Below are positions 58,831-64,000 of a stretch of 64,000 nt of DNA, one piece after another. The translations under genes were made by a program, and so were the position numbers. Every line of letters begins with the position of its first letter. Position 1 is the first letter of the stretch. The notes under the pieces were generated by a model that saw nothing but the letters and a program-made list of their open reading frames with translations, had not been told where the DNA came from and searched no databases. Source of the DNA: Canis aureus (Eukaryota; Chordata; Mammalia; Carnivora; Canidae); assembly GCF_053574225.1 (NCBI RefSeq), contig NC_135612.1:50857001-50921000 (forward strand), read 5' to 3'.

Positions 58831-59555
58831 TTAATTGTATCATAATCCAGATGTTAACTTACAAACCATATACCAACCCCTTGTGAGTCCTAAGAACTAA
58901 ATTTAAGACCTGATGAGGTAAAAGGCACAGAAACTATATTTGAATTAGACTCCGTGAAAGGAAAATTCTGGATCTTTGGGATGGAAGCTAAATCTGATTT
59001 GTGAATCAAATGTTAAGAACAAAACAGAATCGTTGGTGATGTAAGGGAGAAACAGAAGAAGGCAAATAAATTTCAATTACATTTAACCAATATGTAATGA
59101 TTTTCTCCCTTGAGAAAATTACTGGTTTGGACAACAAAAGACATGCAGCTAGTGATAATCTGGCTACACCAAAATCCAAATGTAAAAGAGAATAACAAAG
59201 AGCAGGGAAAGAACATTCAAAGAACTCATGGAAGACATTGGGAAGGAAACCAACCATATCCCATTGGTCAAACTAGGGCAGCACCATGGACAAGGTGTTA
59301 TTTCAGTTGGATCTCAAAGAAAAGTAGGATGTCAACAGGTAATAATACAAAGATGAACTAACTGAAAGAAACACATAAACAGAAGTGAAAAAAAAAAGAA
59401 GGTTGCATTTGGAAATATTTTATTGGTGGTCTTTCTTATTGAAATGATAGAGCACATAGGGGAGAAAGACCTGGAGAAGTCATTTGAAATCATAGTTGAG
59501 AGCCTTCTTTAAAGTCAGTTTTGACCTTGGTGGACAAGGAGGAACAAATAAGACG
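58831..59555. other. Intronic stretch with nothing recognised
   Basis: No gene or repeat. A short A-rich run is at about 59389-59399. Confidence 0.35.
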
Positions 59556-59766
59556 TTTTTTTTTGTTTTTTGTTTTTTTTTTTAAATTCAAGATTTATTC
59601 ATCCATTTTAGAAAGAGAGCACAAGTGGGAGGAACAGAGGGAGAAGGAGAGAGAATTCCAAGCAGATTCCCTAAGGAGTGCAGAACCTGACATGGGACTC
59701 AATCTCATGACCCTGAGATCATGACCTGAGTTGAAATCAAGCTGGATGCTTAAGCACTGCAGCCCA
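59556..59766 (-). mobile_element. SINEC, antisense, older
   Basis: T-rich run, aagatttattcatccatttt, gggagaaggagagagaattc, catgaccctgagatcatgac and a decayed head ttaagcactgcagcccac. No TSD was identified. Confidence 0.88.
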
Positions 59767-59829
59767 CAATGAGAGATTTGAAGCAAGCTAGTGCTATATT
59801 TTTTACGAAGGTGTCTTTTTCTATTTTAT

Positions 59830-60240
59830 TGTGTTGGGTGGGTTCTGGAGACGATGGGAAGGACCAGATAAGTGGTTGGTGAAACAGTGTTTGTAAGAGA
59901 TAACAAAGACCCAAACTAACCTGGTGGCAGTGGGAGTGAAAACAAGGAGATGCTAGAGACACATGGCCTGAATGTGAGGACTTGGCTGCTGATTAATTTA
60001 GGGCTGGGGGTATTGGAGGAAAGGTGAAGGACTGGCTGAGGTTTTGAGCTTTAGTGGAAAATGATGGTGCCATTAAGAGGCAGCAAAATCAGGAGGCTGG
60101 AAGTTTTGAGAAGACTATCAGGAGGAGGTATATAAAGAGAAAAGAAATTGGATACAAATGAAGTACTAAGGAGGACTTATATGATGGAATGAATGGGGGA
60201 AGGTAAAGCTAATGGAAACACAGAGTAACCACCAGCTAAG
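59830..60240 (+). repeat. Ancient interspersed repeat, internal part
   Basis: 'gacgatgggaaggaccagat', 'acctggtggcagtgggagtg', 'gaggacttggctgctgatta' and 'gatggtgccattaagaggca' recall the old class near 26345. Unnamed. Confidence 0.45.
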
Positions 60241-60262
60241 GGACACAGTTACTAAAGGAGAG

Positions 60263-60429
60263 GATCTTGGGGTGCCTAGGTGGCTCAGTTGGTTAATTAT
60301 CTGCCTTTGATTTGGATCATGACCTCAGGGTCCTGGTATCGAGCCCCCTGTCAGGGACCCTGCTTCTCCCTCTCCTCCCTGGTCATGCTCTCTTACTATC
60401 TCTGTCACACACACACTCTCTCTTTCAAA

Positions 60430-60476
<47 letters not shown>

Positions 60477-60504
60477 AATCTTTTAAAACCCCACAAAAAA
60501 CAAT
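60263..60504 (+). mobile_element. SINEC, sense, with long (TAAA)n tail
   Basis: ggggtgcctaggtggctcag head and cctgacctcagg-type body. The tail has a 52-bp (AAAT)n tract (60427-60478). Possible TSD aggagag is at 60256-60262 and 60505-60511. Confidence 0.92.
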
Positions 60505-60888
60505 AGGAGAGAGCCCTTTCAAGCAGCAAATTTAGTAGGGTCAGATGCCTCTGGGATTAAGGAAGACTGAGTGCACTCATGACAAAATCACTGTTGGCCC
60601 TTTGAGTGTTGTTCATCATCATCATCATCCTCTTTGCACACAGAACTCTGTTTATCAGTGCCTTTGGATGCATAGAATTCAATGCAGTGTTCCACCCATT
60701 GAATGCGTTCAGTGCAGATTTGCTGAATGGAAAAAGGAGAACACAGACAGTGCTGTTTAGAAAGCTATAAGCATGGAAGCAAAGTTGTTAAAGAGGGAGT
60801 GGCTTCTGAGCAAAATCTGGCAATGAGCATTCTCTGTCTTTCCAAATAGTTCTGAGGGGTGAGATGGAAGACAGCTCTGGTCTGATGC
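60505..60888. other. Intronic stretch with short (ATC)n
   Basis: 'catcatcatcatcat' at about 60613-60629 is the only simple tract. No gene is recognised. Confidence 0.35.
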
Positions 60889-61085
60889 AGTCTTTCTCAA
60901 ACTTGACAATGAATCACCTGTGGGCTTGTCATGTGGACTGCTGGGTTTCTGGTTCAATAGGTATGGGATGAGGCCACCCCCCAAATGTTCACTCTAATAG
61001 GTTTCAGTCTAACAAGTCTCCCCGTACCAAATTTTCATTCTAACATGCTGCTTATCTAGTGGCCACACTTTAAGAAACACTGAGC
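60889..61085 (+). repeat. MER5-group hAT-Charlie relic
   Basis: 'gcagtctttctcaaacttga', 'gaatcacctgtgggcttgtc', 'ggtttctggttcaataggta' and 'cactttaagaaacactgagc' follow the layout of these MITEs. Confidence 0.6.
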
Positions 61086-61099
61086 TACTGAAAAGATCC

Positions 61100-61212
61100 C
61101 TGGATCTTTTAGAAAGTGTAAATGGAATCCCAACCCTTTCTCTTCTTTGCTGTTTGACTTCAGCCATCTCTCTGTGCCTCTTTCCTTGTATGCATGATAA
61201 GGCTATGATCCA
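61100..61212 (+). repeat. Possible MIR, sense
   Basis: 'gctgtttgacttcagccatc tctctgtgcctctttccttg' resembles the MIR core after '...gtgaccttgggcaagtta'. Confidence 0.45.
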
Positions 61213-62515
61213 TACCATGAGGTATAGACAGGAGCTTTAAAGTGAGCCCTACCTCACAATATTGAGCTAAAACACATTGGCTGAACTCAAATTAAAATTT
61301 TTTTTTAATAAGACAGAGACTGGTTGAGCTTGAGGAGTTAACATAGAGGAGACAAATAGTTTTGTGTTGCTTATTTAAGAAATGGGGAGATCTGTGCATG
61401 TTTGTGGACAATAGATTTAGTCTGAATCAACTGATCTCTGTGAAATAACATATGATTTCAGAGCTGACTATGTGAGCAGGACATGTGAGCCTAAAAGCCA
61501 GCTTTATCATCTTCCTTGAACAGAGTAGCAGCACCCAAACCACACACATTTAGAAGGAGAAGAATAAAATGAAGCACCCTTTGAATCATACATAGATGCA
61601 AAATTTGCTTTCAATAAAAATGGAGATGAGGCTGGAGCCAGATAACCATCAGCTTGGTCCAAGGTACAAAGGTTTAATTTTTTATGTTCACATTTAGTCA
61701 TTTTTATGATACTGGCTTCCCAGCTCATTTCTGAATAAATCCATGCAGCATTGAAACAAATGCCAAAGAAACAGAAAAACCCCTCTCAGAATTTCCCGTC
61801 CATATTTATAGTGAGTTGACAGATACTGCATTTTCTTCCTTCTAGGCTTTAATCAATTCATGGCTAAAAGGAAAAAAAAGAGAGAGAGAGAGAAAGAAAA
61901 CAGATGAAGAACAATTTGTATGGGGCTTCTGGTCATTATCCTTCTGTTATAACTCTTATTAGTGGAACAAATTAGCATTACATTAATAAATACAAGCAGA
62001 GAGGATGCAACAACCAATGTAGATGCTTATTGCAGTTGCAGATACATTGCTACCATTTGCTTGCTAAATCTTGCATCTTTAATTTTTCAATTTAGTGCTT
62101 TGATGATACTAGAAATTTCTCTTTATATAAGATCCTCCTTCTATGTGGTCAGGATGTAGGTCATAGAGTGAGAAGAGGTAGCTCTATGTCTGTCCAGCTC
62201 CTTGTGTATAAGGAATATATTGTGCCTTGCTTGCATGCATTGGGCATTATGAATCCAGATTCTTTATATTCTTGTTACCCTCTTGGCCATTGGTGGGACT
62301 ATAGCCCAAGCTCTGACAAACGGAACCAGCCTGACTCAGGGCAGTCTGCGGAACTCAGCTCCGATGAATCTTGTCACTGAATAACCAGGAACTTCTGAAT
62401 GATACCATGGATTAAAATGGGGACTGAGCAAAGCAAAGGCTTTCTGACTCCATCTCAGACGTAGAGGAAGGGAACTAGGGGCAAGGTGCCTATGTGACCA
62501 AGAGGCATGCTGTGC
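61213..62515. other. Intronic stretch with nothing recognised
   Basis: A purine run with (GA)n is at 61867-61900. No gene or named repeat. Confidence 0.35.
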
Positions 62516-62640
62516 TTCTCAAACATGAATCTACATACAAACCACTTAGGAATTTACTAAGAAATATATCTGATTCCACAAGCTCTAGATGCTAGTGGTC
62601 CAAGAACCATATTTGGAGTCACTCTGACATTCCCTCCTCT
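62516..62640 (+). repeat. hAT-Charlie relic fragment
   Basis: 'gtgcttctcaaacatgaatc', 'aaaccacttaggaatttact' and 'gattccacaagctctagatg' suggest a MER5-type MITE, decayed. Confidence 0.45.
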
Positions 62641-62974
62641 TGCCCTGGCCAGTGATGAACCTCAGCTTTTTCAATGTAACTCTGTCATCTGTGATAAGAG
62701 CAACTTCAGCTTTGCTCAGATAGCCACACAGCTTTTCCTTCAGAGTGAAAGAAAATTAATCAGCAGGGTTGAAATCATACAGGGAAAACCTCTTGATTTT
62801 TTTTTTTCAGGATATAGAGGCAAGGGAGAACATGAAGTAGTAATATTGTGCAGTGATAACAGTGGACTTAGCTTGTTCCCTCTAACTCTAGTTATTAGTT
62901 TTCAGAAATGGCTTACTCATGTCACAGGTTCCTAGGAAGAGGGGTGGGGTAGATCTGGATGTGGGGAGAAGAAA

Positions 62975-63175
62975 AGTAGTCACATTTATTGAGCATTCTT
63001 TGTGCTCCGCTTAACAAATATTTTTGGCTTTAATCTTAGCAACAGACTCGACAGGTCAGTAACATCATATATCAAAGATAAAGGACTTCAGGGGGGCTTA
63101 GAGAGATCTGGAGAGATTGAATGACTTGCCTAGAGCCAAGTTCACTGGAAGACCTACAGTCCATGTTCCTTTATT
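62975..63175 (-). repeat. MIR, antisense
   Basis: 'cacatttattgagcattctt', 'gagattgaatgacttgccta' and 'tcagtaacatcatat' blocks follow reversed MIR. Confidence 0.6.
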
Positions 63176-64000
63176 TATAAAAAATGCTATTTCTGACTTA
63201 CTGATTCCTTGAGACCTACAGTTTAATTTGAGTCTAATATCTTTTATTTATCTCTTATATCATTTCCCATGAGCTATGTATGGTAGCCTGAGTACCAGAA
63301 CCTCCTGGAAAGATAAACACATGTTCCTCATGGCATGATGGAATGTTTCCTGGTCTCACAAGAGTCCCCAGGGAGATGTACAAAAAAGATGTTGGGGGAA
63401 ACCAGAGAGTCCAGGAGCCTCTTCCAGCCCCTACCCCCTACATCCTGGATCTCTTTCTTTCTGAGCTGCTGTCCTTCCACAGAGCTGATAGCCTCCTCTA
63501 CTGCCTCTGCCTCCACCCCATGTTGCTCCTTCTTTTGCTAAGGGTTTCCAGAAACCAGTGGACCTCCGTTGTTCCCTTTGGGTTCCCTGCTTTTTTAGTG
63601 GTGTTGAATGTTAACTGGGTTTTGAACTATATAGTTGCTACTGATGACTAAGGGAGGAAGTTGTGTGGACCACATAATCCATTCAAATCCATCAGATTTT
63701 TCTCCCAGATGTCAAGATACCTGACGTCCATCCTTACAGCCAGGGCAATCACCAAATCTCATCATATTTGTTTGCACAAGGGCTGCCTCAACTAGCCTGT
63801 GATATTCTTCAGTTGAGGTCACCTAGAAGTAAAGAAACCTGAACAAGTGTATTACTTACTACTGCTTTTCAGGTACATGTATCACAGATATTAGGGATGA
63901 CTTCCATCAGCATCATTTTGTTTTCATAGTTAAGATGAAGATAGACATAGACATAGACAAGATTTTGCTAATGCTGTTACTGATTTCTTATCCTTCTGTC
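63176..64000. other. Intronic stretch to window end, nothing recognised
   Basis: Overlapping open frames at 63328-63651 in both strands have no recognised similarity. A short hexamer run (atagac)n lies at about 63940-63958. Confidence 0.35.

Noticed and set aside
63328..63651. Overlapping frames on both strands at the window end
   Set aside because: Mutually shadowing frames in a CT-rich segment with no known domain.

Overview
This is a vertebrate nuclear genomic window from a carnivore, most likely a canid. About twenty tRNA-Lys-derived SINEC (CAN SINE) copies are present. They carry the head 'gggtgcctgggtggctcag', a CT-rich body and AATAAA-type tails, and several have clean target-site duplications (TSDs). 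The copy at 34443-34620 has the SINEC_Cf-like body typical of dogs and relatives. L1 3'UTRs and general mammalian fossils (MIR, L2, CR1/L3, MER5, MER20, MLT1, Tigger) fill much of the rest. There is no bacterial gene organisation, no CpG island and no tRNA or rRNA gene.

The only protein-coding sequence I can support is two internal exons of one gene on the + strand, at 1929-2060 (44 codons) and 14842-15018 (59 codons). Both have consensus splice sites and phase 0 on each side. Together they encode 103 contiguous residues of the C-terminal catalytic part of a cytosolic carboxypeptidase (M14 family). This includes the HGHS zinc-ligand motif in the first exon and the SYTMES motif with the presumed catalytic Glu in the second. 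The sequence fits AGBL1 (CCP4) better than its paralogue AGTPBP1 (CCP1). The window is therefore the tail of one AGBL1 intron (1-1928), a 12.8-kb intron (2061-14841) and at least 49 kb of a following intron (15019-64000). No further AGBL1 exon was found downstream.

Region by region. 1-4.3 kb: SINE, exon, MIR, an ERVL-like LTR and a purine microsatellite. 4.3-10.4 kb: a stack of an antisense canid-type L1, an older sense L1 and six SINEs. 10.4-15 kb: MIR copies, SINEs and the second exon. 15-34 kb: mostly unrecognised intronic DNA with an antisense MLT1, MER5/MER20 relics, a SINE-in-SINE nest, and a 519-bp 3'UTR-type retrocopy at 32754-33272. 34-44 kb: a young SINE, CR1/L3, MIRs, an old antisense L1, a poly(A)-only insertion with duplicated flanks at 40213-40258, and a 45-bp poly(A)-ended insertion at 44226-44270. 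44-57 kb: MER5A, L2, an unusual 29-bp repeat present at two sites about 470 bp apart, an MLT1 inserted into a MIR, and a Tigger-like element with TA ends. 57-64 kb: unrecognised sequence with MIRs and two SINEs.

I did not find a new multi-gene biological system. The second-look items are the catalytic exons, the minimal retrotransposition products, the retrocopy of unknown origin, the local direct repeats and the likely polymorphic SINEs and microsatellites. All repeat names are from memory of consensus sequences and were not checked by a search.
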